Source: Sporothrix humicola (lineage: Eukaryota; Ascomycota; Sordariomycetes; Ophiostomatales; Ophiostomataceae). Taken from it: a DNA stretch of 64,000 bases. Shown here in pieces: positions 34,701 to 44,557 of the stretch. The translations under genes and the position numbers were made by a program. The notes beneath the pieces are model-generated. The model saw only the letters and a list, made by a program, of their open reading frames with translations, made no database searches and was not told the DNA's origin. Within the stretch, counting starts at the first letter, position 1. Every line of letters begins with the position of its first letter. Where the stretch lies: contig WNYE01000040.1 of NCBI GenBank assembly GCA_021396245.1, forward strand, positions 186,001 through 250,000. The letters are read 5' to 3'.

Positions 34701-36899
34701 CAACGGCCAGACCCCATTCGCACACGCACTGTCATCTCCTCAGCACGGCCATCGCCGAGCACGCCACGCACATCTGTCTTTTACGACACAGCATCTGAAG
34801 TTGGCACAAACTACTCACGGAGGCGTCCATCTGTGACAGAATCAATCAGCAGCGGTGCCCCATTACCGCTGCGGACATCATCCATAAAAACCGCTCACAA
34901 CTACGCCCGCACCTACAACTCTTCACCTCTTGTACCACGGCATGCCGACGCACAGCGCCAGGAAATGCACGAAGCCGGCCATGCCGGTCTGGGCATTAAC
35001 GGCATCGATAGCACCGAGTCGACTGCCTCAGCAGCGCCATCGACGGTCTGGGATGAGCTGGACGACCTCAAATCGCGTATGCGACGGCTTGAGCTGACCG
35101 GCAAAATCCCGCCTACCGCCAACGGGGCTATGTCTCGTGCATCCGACGAGCGGCCGCGCACGGCGACCACAAGTGCTACTACCATTTCAGGCTCGCCAAA
35201 ACGCGTCGCTACCAACGGTCAGGCAGCCGATGTTCGTAGCACGACATCTTCACAACTGGCCCAACAGCAGCAGCAGTCTCTGCAGTCTCCGCAGCAAGGA
35301 AACCAGCCCGTTTTACTGTCTGCACTGCGCGGTATTAAGCCGCATGTCAGCGACGATGTCTACGGCGCCATTGAGACCGCTGCGACAGAAGCCCTGTCGT
35401 TGTCACAGATGGTCGGTGTTGTCGGCCAGCCTGGTCCCATTTCGAGTGGCGCCAGCACCATTGGTACCAACATGCCGTCTACAGTCACGGATCGCCAGCT
35501 CCGCCGCAAGGCCGAGAGTATCTGCCGAAGCCTGACGGAGCTGTGCTTGACGCTCAATGACGAGGCAGCACACAGAAAGGCAGCTGCCGCTGCGGCCGCT
35601 GCCACTGCTCAGATCCAGGCGAACCTGCCGCCAACACAGTCGCAGCAGCAACAGCAACTTCAACAACAACAGCAACAGCAGCAGGAGCAGAAGCAACAGC
35701 AACTTCAGCAGCAGCAACAACAACAAGACCTGCAGCAACGCCAGCAGCAGCTCCAGCAGCAACAGCAGGAGATCCGCCAGCACCAGGCTCAGCGGTCATC
35801 CCGCGACGATACCGTGACCATTGCCAGTCCGACCACGACCACAAACAAGGCTTTTGCCTCACTCGCCAACTCCCGGCGCGGTGTTGTTATGGAGCCTGCT
35901 ACCACAGCACCCAAACTGCAGACCAGTCCGCGCGCTCCGACTCGCTACGAAGACCGCCGCACGTCGTTCCTTAGCACGCCCACTCTTCCCTCGCCTCGGT
36001 ATGCGCTCGGCCCACCTGTCTCATCTGAGAATGCCGGCCGTCGCTCGTCTCTCATGATCTCGCGCACACGCCGCGCCGCCTCGGAAGAGCCTGAAGAGAT
36101 GGCGCAGCCGACTGGTCGCCGCTCGTCTCTCCTGAGAACTCGTCGCGCAGGCACTGAGGAGCCCGAGTCCGCCCAGGAGGGTCGCAAGACATCGCTTCTG
36201 TTCCGCTCGCGGCGGACTGTGGCCCTGGCTGACGACGGTGGTGTTGGCGACGACGACATGGACGGTGGTCGCCAGATGCGGTCGCCCTCACGTGCTGTGA
36301 CGGAGGTGGCTGGCCTGCGGTCTGCCCAGCGGGAGTACCACCAGCCGCGTGAGTACCAGGCCCGGGAGTACCCGTCGTCGCGGGACTATGCCAGCCAGAT
36401 GCAGCAGCAGCAGCAGACGACCCAGCAGCATATTCCCGCTAGCAATGCGGCTGCTGTCTCTGCCAACGGCAATATTCAGCCTTCTGTCGAGACCAACAAC
36501 ACCAGCAGCCACCCGCCTCTCGCATCGTCTGCTCTCCCGCGCCGCCGTCTTGTGCCCTCTAGCCTCAACTCGCGTCTCGTCACACCGCAGACAACCACTA
36601 CGGCTGTGACTGCTTCCTCACCTCTCTTGTCAAGCCGCCGTTTCCTCGAGCGGAGTGTGCAGCAGCAGCAGCAGCAAGACCGTGAAGGTGGCGGCAGCGT
36701 CGTCGGCACGGCCGGCACTCTGGCCGACAAGTACGCCGACGACCGCGACCGGACGGTTCAGATGAGCATGCCGGTGCAGCGGCACATGTCGCTGGGGCAG
36801 TCGTCGCTCCTCAGCCGCAACAGCAGTGTCAGCCGGCGGCGGGAGAGCGCACTGCCCGCCTTGTCCTCGGCGTCGTCCCAAGTGGGTGGCTACAGATGA
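31776..36899 (+). CDS. Large conserved polyQ/Ser-rich protein of unknown function
   Basis: Two exons, 31776-33938 and 34413-36899, give 1,549 residues. The frame is open upstream to 31728, but the first ATG is at 31776. Exon 1 is Ser/Thr/Pro/Ala-rich and ends with a more conserved-looking block: KSLGLQDMNFRSPGGG, then RTLRALEGRVDADTTADVFMRIARE. Splicing joins this to SRVSRTTSQRRPFSAAVP and RRLSDQRD. Exon 2 then contains polyQ tracts encoded at 34566-34622 and 35638-35790, a WDELDDLKSRMRRLELTGK coiled-coil-like segment, RQLRRKAESICRSLTELCLTL, and three similar basic repeats of the RRSSLL..RTRRA type. Similar proteins are, as I recall, widespread in filamentous ascomycetes without assigned function. 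The composition suggests a disordered, phosphorylated scaffold; that is inference. An AATAAA lies 30 bp after the stop. Confidence 0.82.
33939..34412 (+). other. 474-bp intron, open in frame for 153 codons
   Basis: The donor is GTAAGTCCC and the acceptor CTAACTCGCCCCTCAG, so the ends are convincing. It is four or more times longer than the coding introns seen elsewhere in the window (50-127 bp). Because phase is 0 and it is poor in stops, the exon 1 frame reads through to a stop at 34398-34400 and would encode a strongly hydrophobic stretch (around VISLFGSTLYFTCFCFGW). An alternative acceptor GATCAG at 33991 would define a 53-bp intron in phase 0, again leading into open sequence. Confidence 0.7.
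34566..34622 (+). repeat. CAG/CAA repeat encoding polyglutamine
   Basis: Mixed CAG and CAA codons with few interruptions encode about 18 Gln in the large unknown protein. Mixed codons make slippage less likely than in a pure CAG tract. Confidence 0.9.
35638..35790 (+). repeat. CAG/CAA repeat encoding a long glutamine-rich segment
   Basis: About 50 codons, mostly Gln with Leu, Glu, Lys and Arg at intervals, giving a coiled-coil-like Q-rich helix in the same protein. Confidence 0.9.
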
Positions 36900-37605
36900 G
36901 ATTGTGCGCGAACACTCACTCCACTTCCAATAAAACACCTTCTCAACCTCCTCTTTTATCCTTTGTCAGTCATGTTTGACGGACCTGTACTATATATAAC
37001 AAAACAACCATAACGTACTCACCACATCCCCCTTCACCCATTTTTACGTTTCATACGCCGGCGTTGCTTTTCACCTTTTTCTTCTTCTTTTTTTCTATAA
37101 AACCCTTTTTGTGTACCTACTCTATGTCTTCGCTTCTTGTCTCCTTCTACTCTCTTCCATCTTCTCTTCTCCTTCCCCTCACCCTCCACCCCTTCCATTC
37201 TCCCTTGTCGTCTTTCAGCGATTGATGTATAGTGTATTACGAATTTATCTCATGACTCTTTTTTCTTCTTCTTGTCTTGTCTTTGTTTCTTCAAAGCTGG
37301 GGTGGAAATTAATTGGTTTTTGTTCCGTTGTCTTTTGTTCTCTTGGCTTGATTCGTTGCCTTTTTCTTGCTCCTAGTTTCCATCTATCTCTTCTTGTGTG
37401 GCCTCTTTTTGGAATATAATAAGTTTTTCTTCCTCTTAAACTTTTGACGATAACTTTCCGTTCTTGAATTATTGATGGCTTGACTTTGACGTTGGTCTGG
37501 TCCAGCGGTAGTAGCCTCGCCGGTGAGTCAGTGAGGCCGCACCAGGAACGCCTGTTGGGAGGGGCTAGTTTAGCTGCAAGGCTGAGTTTTAGAGTTTCGC
37601 TGCAA
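36900..37605. other. Intergenic region between the polyQ gene and TPT1
   Basis: Probable 3' untranslated region and terminator of the upstream gene, followed by the TPT1 promoter. It is T- and CT-rich throughout. A two-codon ATG GCT TGA frame lies at 37475, ahead of the first in-frame TPT1 ATG at 37606. No other gene is visible. Confidence 0.55.
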
Positions 37606-37719
37606 ATGAAAGCGTCAGCCCCGCAATTCGAGGCCTCTTTTCAACGACCATATCCAAAAGCGACAGCTACAAAAGATAACACGCGCCTCAATTCGATAAA
37701 ACTGAACGAGTCATCTCGA

Positions 37720-39030
37720 ATGAAGCTATTATTACGTTCATCTACTTTTACACTCATAAAGTCTGAGCTGGCCCGACCAATCTTCACCTCAACACAAGGC
37801 ATCTCTTCCAATTTCAACAAACTTGGCCCGACAACAACAGCCAACAAAACATCAAAACGACAAACACTACAGCCACCAGCCAGCCAGACGACAAGACGCA
37901 TTCACACAAGCAGATCGTCCGCCTCACAAACAATGGACGATTTTGACAACGCCGAGTCGCTTGCGGCACAGTTCCAAGACCGGCTCTCGGGCATCGGCGC
38001 TGACGGCTCAAATGCAGGACGCGGAGGCAGCAGACGAGGCGGTGGCCGAGGAGGTAACCGTCGAGGCGGAGGTCGCGGTGGAGTGGGCGGCGGGAACCGG
38101 ACAGTCGACATCAGTCGTGCCCTATCTAAGCTGCTCCGCCACCAGGCCGCCAATGCGGGTATCCAGCTCGACGCCGGCGGGTTTGCATCTCTCGAACAAG
38201 TCATGCAGTGGGGCCCGGTGCGGTCCCTCAAGACGACACTCGCTGAGATCCGCGACGTTGTCCTGAACAACGACAAGCAGCGGTTCGCCATTAAGTGGGC
38301 GGGCGACGACACAAACACCATTCTGGATCCTTCAACGATCAAAGACACAGACAGCCCTGCCGAATACATGATCCGCGCCAACCAGGGCCACAGCATTGCC
38401 AGTGTCACCAGCGACTCTGGCCTTTTGACACCGATCGACACGGACGAGAAGGCAGCAGAGCTGCCCGTCGTCTGCCACGGCACGTACTTTGCGTTCTGGA
38501 CCTCGATCGAAGCGAGTGGCGGCCTCAAGCGGATGACGCGCAACCACGTGCACTTTGGCTTTTTGGAGCCGGGCAAGGACGGCGCTGATTCTGTGACGAA
38601 CGCGCTGCGGGCGCGGGCTGTCATTCCCGGTCTGCGCCGGGATGCGCAAATCCTGGTGTTTATCGATGTGCGGCGTGCACTGCGCGACGACCCGACCATC
38701 AAATGGTGGCGGGCGGCCAACAACGTGATCCTGACAGAAGGCGATGCGGACGGCAAGGTGCCGACAAAGTACTTTCAGCGGGTCGTGACGAGCCCTGTGG
38801 GCACGCAACGACTGCCGAGAGGTCCAGACTCGGAACCCACTGAACTGCTGCTTTGGGAGGACGGCAAGCGAGTAGCCGATGTGCCGGCGCCGACACTGGC
38901 ACAGGCAAAGGTTCCACAGGGCAAAGAGGGCGTTCAACGGCGAACCAACGCGGCAGCAGGCGGTGCATCAGGGGAAGGGAAGAAGCGGAACCAAGGGAGA
39001 CGAGGGCCGCCAGGTGTTGAGGAGCAATAA
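37720..39030 (+). CDS. TPT1: tRNA 2'-phosphotransferase (Tpt1/KptA family)
   Basis: Single exon. Tpt1 removes the 2'-phosphate left at the splice junction of tRNAs, transferring it to NAD+. Three in-frame ATGs are possible: 37606 (474 residues), 37720 (436) and 37933 (365). I give 37720 because it starts a basic, acid-poor N-terminus (MKLLLRSSTFTLIKSELARP) resembling a mitochondrial presequence; 37933 (MDDFDNAESL) would give the cytosolic/nuclear form. Numbered from 37933, the domain begins at about residue 57 with RTVDISRALSKLLRH (Arg69-His70 of the catalytic set), then YMIRANQGHS (Arg148), CHGTYFAFW and KRMTRNHVHF, and IPGLRRDAQILVFID. These cover the family's Arg-His-Arg-Arg residues. An RGG-rich segment at 30-50 and a basic tail after 285 are additions to the compact family fold. 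Confidence 0.93.
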   Translation: MKLLLRSSTFTLIKSELARPIFTSTQGISSNFNKLGPTTTANKTSKRQTLQPPASQTTRRIHTSRSSASQTMDDFDNAESLAAQFQDRLSGIGADGSNAGRGGSRRGGGRGGNRRGGGRGGVGGGNRTVDISRALSKLLRHQAANAGIQLDAGGFASLEQVMQWGPVRSLKTTLAEIRDVVLNNDKQRFAIKWAGDDTNTILDPSTIKDTDSPAEYMIRANQGHSIASVTSDSGLLTPIDTDEKAAELPVVCHGTYFAFWTSIEASGGLKRMTRNHVHFGFLEPGKDGADSVTNALRARAVIPGLRRDAQILVFIDVRRALRDDPTIKWWRAANNVILTEGDADGKVPTKYFQRVVTSPVGTQRLPRGPDSEPTELLLWEDGKRVADVPAPTLAQAKVPQGKEGVQRRTNAAAGGASGEGKKRNQGRRGPPGVEEQ

Positions 39031-39083
39031 GTTAGGATTAAGTAGATTTCATGGAAGCAAGCATAAGCGACTGTGCATTCATA

Positions 39084-39089
39084 AATAAA
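39084..39089 (+). terminator. TPT1: Candidate AATAAA poly(A) signal of TPT1
   Basis: Exact AATAAA 54 bp after the TPT1 stop, within the 142-bp gap to the stop of the convergent gene. Confidence 0.5.
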
Positions 39090-39172
39090 GGACATGATAT
39101 AAAACATATAAACAGCTATGATACATTAGACCATCCAACTCGTAAAATGACTCTGCTTCTGTACGGCGTATG

Positions 39173-42100
39173 CTACTGGTAGTTCAGCTCCGGATTCGCC
39201 CTAAAGTTGCACCGGCACCGACACTCGGGCACGGGGCACTCCGAGTGCCGCGAGAACCACTGCCGTGCATGGTCTAGGTGCAGCACGTGGTCGCACTTGA
39301 GACAGAACGTGGGGAACCGCGCCGCCAGCCGCGTGTCTGCGTCCGCCGAAGCCTCAGGCCGGTCCGAACGCGGCGTGCCCACAATCTCGAGGCAGACAAC
39401 GCAGCGCGGCAGGTGCCGCTTGCAGTTGGGACAGCTGACGCCGGCCATGGCGAGTTTGGCAGGCAGCTGGTTGTGGCTGTCGAGGAGGGAGACGACGGTA
39501 GTGTTGGCGCCAGCGGTGGCGGCGGCGCTTCCACTGGCGGCGCCGCTGCTTGGGACGGCCAGCCGCGTCTGAGCGTCGCAGTAGACACATCTCAGGGCAA
39601 TCTGCCGCGCGGGCGGGGCCACTTTGGGCCGACCGTCGGCGCCCTTACTGCGCTTGGTGCTCTCGACCTCGAATTTGGCCCGCTGGAAAAAGGCGCGATG
39701 TCTTTGTAGATAGGCACGGTAGGCCGTCCGCCAGGCCGTGCAGCGGTAGTCGTCGACGTAGCGCGGTGCGGCCATGGACATGACGAGCGTGGCCGTCTGG
39801 ACATCGTGGAACTTGTCCACGTAGCGGGCCCAAATATCGACAGCCGGCTCGGTAAGGCCAGTCAAGACCAGGCCTTCGACGTCGCCTGTGCGCACCGCTT
39901 CGGCTAGCGTATCACGCAGCCACACCGTAAGCTGGTCGTCGTCAAACATGCGGACGGCCACAAACACGCGCTCCCTGAGAGGAAGCGAAGTCTGGTGGGC
40001 AATGGTGGTCCAGTCGCCTGTGGCAATGAGAGAGGAAATGGCGCGCAGGTACGGGTCCGTTTTGGAGGCCACCGCCTCGTCAAAGTCGAGCTGGTCACGG
40101 CCTCCACCCGACCCTAGCATCGACAAACCTCCACCGGCCGCACCGTTCTTGATCCCCTCCTCGTCGCGGCGGCCCATAAGCTGCAGCGCGAGCGAGACAA
40201 AGAGCAGTTCCGGGTGGTCAGTGCTGGCCATTTTCAGGATTTGAACGGCCTGCCGGTTGTCGCCGCGGAACAGCGCCTGGGCGGCGGCCATTGTGTGGTA
40301 GGATGCCGATCTTTCGGCAGAATCCTTTTCAGTGCCATCGCTGTTTGTTCGATTGACAGCGGCCCCTGCCGGTGGCCGTCCCCAGCCACAAATCTCAAGG
40401 CACAGCTGCCGGTGGTGCGGCTTGCGCGTCTCGACGCCCTCGTATCGCCGCACGCCGCGTTTCCGGCAAATTGAACTTATGGTACGCTGCCAGTTGGACG
40501 AGTCCGGGAACGTGGGCGACGTGGCCGGGTCGATGCCGAAGATGCGGGCGTCCTTGTTAGCGCCGAGATTCTCAAACCAGATGCCCGCGACGCCCATGTA
40601 TGACAGATCCAAGAAATGAGCACTCATGTCGCCGCTGTTGACAGCCGCTTCGGCATCGCCAATCCAGCCCCAGACGTCGCGCAGCCACGGGTCGTCGGCG
40701 ACAATTTCCTGGTTGAGAGCACAGTTGAAGAGATAACGCTCTTTGGCACGCAGCAGCATAACATGATCTAGTACAGCCTGTGCTTCGGATGGGAAACCTT
40801 GCCGTGCCAGTGTGGATGTTAACAAACTCTCGTGTAATTCTTGGCTGGTTAACGGCCGGCCAGAAAGAGATGCGAGGGATGCTGTCGAGTCGGTCAGGTC
40901 GGTTCTCCCTGAAGAAATGGCTGTTGATGATGCTGTGCGGCCGTCCTTTTCCAAGGCACCACCCTTCTTGGCCTGCTGTCGCAAATGCTGCTTCTCGTAT
41001 GCCCTCAGAATCTTGAGCTTCTTGGCCACCGTCTTGGCCGAAAAGTATTCTGGCGGCAGCCTTGACTTTTTGGCCTGCTCGAGCGCGTCTGCATCAACCC
41101 GGGCTGCACGGTCTTTTTGTGCTTTTTGGATCGCGCCGTTGATCTCGGTCGCGTCCGATGCAAAAATGGGAATGTCCGCCAGCGCCTCTTCAAAGGCGAC
41201 TGGATACAGAATCTCAGTGGCTTGATTCGTCTCGAGCTGCATCATTGAGTGGTACGACGCGCCCTCCTCGAGCCCGCGGTATGGCGCCGTCCAGGGTATG
41301 AGCTTGAAGGGGTAGGTTGTTGTGAAAGATGGTTTTTCGAGAATATCATAATTGCCATTGGCCCGCAAAACGAGGACTCTTGGCCGTAGCGCCGGTGACC
41401 CAATCGTGACCCAGTCAAACGACACGATCCGCTCGTTCTTGTGCCGCGGGTCCGAGTACTGGTTATCCATCTCGTTGGACCGGCGCACCTCAAGCAGCTC
41501 GGGGCTGTGGTCCGCCACCATTTCGGGCGGGCAGTACTCGTGCTTCGTCTCGTAGACTTTGAGCTGGCCCGATCCCGAAAGCACGCCCAGCATGCCGCGG
41601 TGGTCGCGGCAGTAGCGTAGGGACCGAATGACGGACGCCTTGCTCTCGTTGATGGCCTGTTCCGACTCGGACGTGACGGCCCGATCCAAGCGCAGAGCGC
41701 CGCCCCATGGCATCTCGTCCACGTCGACGGCGTCCAGATACAAAGGCGAGGCCATGGACCGGCTCGTGGCGCGCTTGTCCCAGACCATGATGCCCGGGTG
41801 GTCGAGCGCCGACGATGCAAAGTAGTTGGGGTCGGCGTAGTCAATGGCCAAGTTGTTGTTGCAGCGCGTCTGAAATTGGAGCGGGTGAAGGCCAGGGTCT
41901 CGCAGGTCGTGTATCCTCAAACCTTGGCCCTTGATGCCCACCACCAGCGTGTTGGGGTTGTCCTCGAAGAAGCGCACGCTCGACACCGAGACACTCGCCT
42001 CGCGCACCTCGATTGGCTCGCCAAACGACTCCATGTCTTTCGGAAACCCGCCGCCTCCCCCTAAAACGGACGACGAGCTCATGCTTGCTGCATCGACTGG

Positions 42101-42520
42101 TCGTGCCGACGACGATAGCCGGTTCACGTCCCAAATGTACAGACTGCGATCGCTGCGCACGCGGTCCAGGCCGACGGCTAACAAATTGGACGTGCTAAAG
42201 GATACGGCCTGACATGTCCGTGACATCTTGAGGTTGAGCTCCACATAGGCGTTGCTGTCGTCGTCAATTTTGAGCAGGTTGACTACACCTGTCGGCGTTC
42301 CGACCGCCACAACGCCCGGCAGCGTCGGCGACCAGTCAAACGACGTCAGTGTCGGGAAATCCTCGTGCTTGGACACATTCTGGTACTCAAACAGGCCCGT
42401 CTTGGCGTAGCCCGTAGGTTTGTAGAGCTGCACGACGCGGTGGTTGAGGTTGACGTGCATAAACGAGTCGATGGCCGCGTTCGGCGACCACCGGACCAGG
42501 CCCGTCTCCGGGCCGTCCAT
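39173..42520 (-). CDS. Mio/Sea4-like WD40-RING subunit of the SEA (GATOR2) complex
   Basis: Single exon of 1,115 residues from ATG at 42520. The N-terminal third is a WD40 propeller (LVRWSPN, LTSFDWSPTLPGVVAVGT, LAVGLDR...LYIWDV, IMVWDKR, LGVLSGSGQLKVYE). An alpha-helical middle follows, with a PDEEG-like linker and repeated hydrophobic helices. The last 120 residues form zinc-binding modules: CVYCDAQ, CPNCKRHLPRCVVC, FCLKCDHVLHLDHARQWF and CPVPECRC, the zinc-ribbon/RING end characteristic of Mio/Sea4. The complex sits at the vacuole or lysosome and counters GATOR1/SEACIT, so it promotes TORC1 signalling when amino acids are available. It is convergent with TPT1 and divergent from the EFG1-like gene. 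Confidence 0.92.
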   Translation of the reverse strand: MDGPETGLVRWSPNAAIDSFMHVNLNHRVVQLYKPTGYAKTGLFEYQNVSKHEDFPTLTSFDWSPTLPGVVAVGTPTGVVNLLKIDDDSNAYVELNLKMSRTCQAVSFSTSNLLAVGLDRVRSDRSLYIWDVNRLSSSARPVDAASMSSSSVLGGGGGFPKDMESFGEPIEVREASVSVSSVRFFEDNPNTLVVGIKGQGLRIHDLRDPGLHPLQFQTRCNNNLAIDYADPNYFASSALDHPGIMVWDKRATSRSMASPLYLDAVDVDEMPWGGALRLDRAVTSESEQAINESKASVIRSLRYCRDHRGMLGVLSGSGQLKVYETKHEYCPPEMVADHSPELLEVRRSNEMDNQYSDPRHKNERIVSFDWVTIGSPALRPRVLVLRANGNYDILEKPSFTTTYPFKLIPWTAPYRGLEEGASYHSMMQLETNQATEILYPVAFEEALADIPIFASDATEINGAIQKAQKDRAARVDADALEQAKKSRLPPEYFSAKTVAKKLKILRAYEKQHLRQQAKKGGALEKDGRTASSTAISSGRTDLTDSTASLASLSGRPLTSQELHESLLTSTLARQGFPSEAQAVLDHVMLLRAKERYLFNCALNQEIVADDPWLRDVWGWIGDAEAAVNSGDMSAHFLDLSYMGVAGIWFENLGANKDARIFGIDPATSPTFPDSSNWQRTISSICRKRGVRRYEGVETRKPHHRQLCLEICGWGRPPAGAAVNRTNSDGTEKDSAERSASYHTMAAAQALFRGDNRQAVQILKMASTDHPELLFVSLALQLMGRRDEEGIKNGAAGGGLSMLGSGGGRDQLDFDEAVASKTDPYLRAISSLIATGDWTTIAHQTSLPLRERVFVAVRMFDDDQLTVWLRDTLAEAVRTGDVEGLVLTGLTEPAVDIWARYVDKFHDVQTATLVMSMAAPRYVDDYRCTAWRTAYRAYLQRHRAFFQRAKFEVESTKRSKGADGRPKVAPPARQIALRCVYCDAQTRLAVPSSGAASGSAAATAGANTTVVSLLDSHNQLPAKLAMAGVSCPNCKRHLPRCVVCLEIVGTPRSDRPEASADADTRLAARFPTFCLKCDHVLHLDHARQWFSRHSECPVPECRCRCNFRANPELNYQ

Positions 42521-43114
42521 GGCGGGAGAGGAGCGTGTGTCTCAATTTCGTGAGCTGAATACTTCGATGGCCGTCTTCTTGATGCGCTTCAACTGGCTTC
42601 CTCTTGTCGTGAGATAAGGTCGCTGTGCGCGGCCAGAGCCGGGATGGTTGATGCGCCGTGCTCGCTACCTCATGCCCGGAAGACGTTGTGTCGATATGGG
42701 CGCAAGGTATCCAAGTTCAATTGGCGGGGTATCATGGAATTTGGCGATTGGATGAAAGCTGTCAAATGCGCTTTGCTAGCTTTTGAAATCAGATGAAGCT
42801 TCATGCGACGTTCGCGCCTTCTCACTTGAGAGCTCCCTGTGAGGTGAGTGGTGGTGGTGGTGGTGGGAAGGAGCTAGGCGGACCCACATTCGTTGCTTAA
42901 AGTGGATCACGTGCTGGGCGGGGACAAACTCTCAAGACTCAGAGATGAATGGGCGATAAGATAAGCAAGGCTGGGCTGTTTTGCAACGGCAGAAAAAAAA
43001 ATTACGGGGCTCCCAAAAGCTTCACTTGTAGCGCTTCAGAGGGCATTCGCACACTCGACACACTTTTTCATTTCCCTTTTTTCGAACCACGTGCTCCTCG
43101 CGACAACAAACGAC
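42521..43114. promoter_or_regulatory. Divergent promoter shared by the Mio-like and Efg1-like genes, with GATA and CACGTG sites
   Basis: This 594-bp region carries AGATAAG at 42612-42618 and a tandem GATAAGATAAG at 42955-42965, matching the fungal GATA-factor consensus HGATAR. CACGTG boxes, the core of bHLH factor sites, lie at 42908-42913 and 43088-43093. The last is only 22 bp before the Efg1-like start and so may be in its leader. A GTG repeat lies near 42848-42866. Function of each site is inferred from consensus only. Confidence 0.55.
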
Positions 43115-44015
43115 ATGGGCGAAAAGCGGCAGCACGACTACGGCGAGCACCCCGACCGGGCGGCAAAGCGCCAGAGAGAAGCCGGCAACACGAGCGCCGA
43201 CAAGCCGAGACACCAGCAGCCCGGCTTCAAGAAGCACGCACGGCGGCCCGAGTCGTCCAACTGGGCCAAGAAGCGGGCGCGCACAATTGAGAGGCGGCTG
43301 CGGAACCCGGACAGCCTGCCGGCCAATGTGCAGCGGGATCTGGAGACGGAGCTGGCGGCGCTGCAGCAGCAGATTGAGGAGCGGCAAGACAAGCGGTTGC
43401 GCTCGCACATGATTAGCAAATACCACATGCTGCGCTTTTTCGGTAGGTGGCTCTAACAAACAACCTATGCTCTTGCTACGCACCGCTAACTTTGTAGAAC
43501 GCAAAAAAGCAACACGGCGGCAGAAACAGCTGCAGAAGCGACACGACACGACCGACGATGCGGCAGAAAAGGCAGAGCTCGCAAAAGACCTAGCCATGGC
43601 CGAGATTGACGTGCTGTACCCGCAATACTACCCATTCCTCGAGCCATACGTGAGCTTGTACCCACAAAACAAGAAGGGCGACGAAGAAGGCGACGAGAAA
43701 GAAGAAAAGGAGGGAAAAGACGACAAGACAGCACAGTTTTCTCGCGAGCCGCGGCCACCAATGTGGCAGGAAATCAAGGACGCTTACGAGGCGGGTGGTC
43801 TGCGTGCACTCCAGAAAATCCGTGACCGGCAGCCAGAAAAAGAGGGCAAGCCAACTAAGAAGGGAAAGGACGCAAAGGAGGCGAAGGACACCAAGAGAAA
43901 AGACAGCAAGCCTTCGACAAAGACGAAAGCAGACGACAAGGCGAGCAAGTCGAAATACGCAACAAAGGTGGAAGAAGCGTCCGACAGCGAAGACGGCGGT
44001 TTCTTCGAGATGTAG
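43115..44015 (+). CDS. EFG1: rRNA-processing protein Efg1-like
   Basis: Two exons, 43115-43442 and 43498-44015, separated by a 55-bp intron (GTAGGT...CGCTAACTTTGTAG), give 281 residues. The family core is visible: SNWAKKRARTIERRLRN, then a predicted coiled coil through RQDKRLRSHMISKYHMLRFF, joined across the intron to ERKKATRRQKQLQKRH. The block IDVLYPQYYPFLEPYVSLYP follows. Efg1 works in the nucleolus in maturation of 18S rRNA in the small-subunit processome. The tail after about residue 185 is Lys/Glu/Asp-rich and ends in an acidic SDSEDGGFFEM segment. Confidence 0.9.
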
Positions 44016-44557
44016 AGCATACGTTTGCTTTGCTCGCTTTTTTATTTGGTTTTTATCGTCTGTTTTATATCTGCATGGCATTGAGGCACTTTAGAATAAC
44101 GACCATGGATGGCCGTCGCAGTCTCACTTATTAGGGACACTTGAATTCATAGCATTGATTATTAAATTTGCAGAAAAGACGTCCTTTAGTGAATAAAGAA
44201 GACGCCGTGAAAACAGTACATTGAAAGTTACTCTCCCCCGCCGACTCCAAGAAATAAAAACGTACGCAACACATGAAAGGCAGAGCGAGTCTGCAAGAAT
44301 GAAAAGAGAAGTGAAGGACGAGTTGCACGAACAAGTCGCTCAATAGAAGAGTGAAAATAAAACCGACAATGAGAATGAGAATGAAGATGAAAGTAAGAAC
44401 ATAAAACAAAGAGTAACAGCAAAAGGTATAAGAAAGAGCAAACCGGAAAAGCGTACGAGGGGCGAGAGCCAAGAAAGAAAGCAAACGGAAAAGCAGCCAT
44501 GACAAAAATCAAACAAAAAAAAGAATTCAACGCCGACCATAAGACCATACCGTCTTC
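44016..44557. other. Convergent 3' intergenic region between the EFG1-like and NTO1-like genes
   Basis: Holds the two 3' untranslated regions. A-rich on the plus strand from 44240 to 44520. Frames here on the minus strand are hydrophobic low-complexity translations of that bias. Confidence 0.6.
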
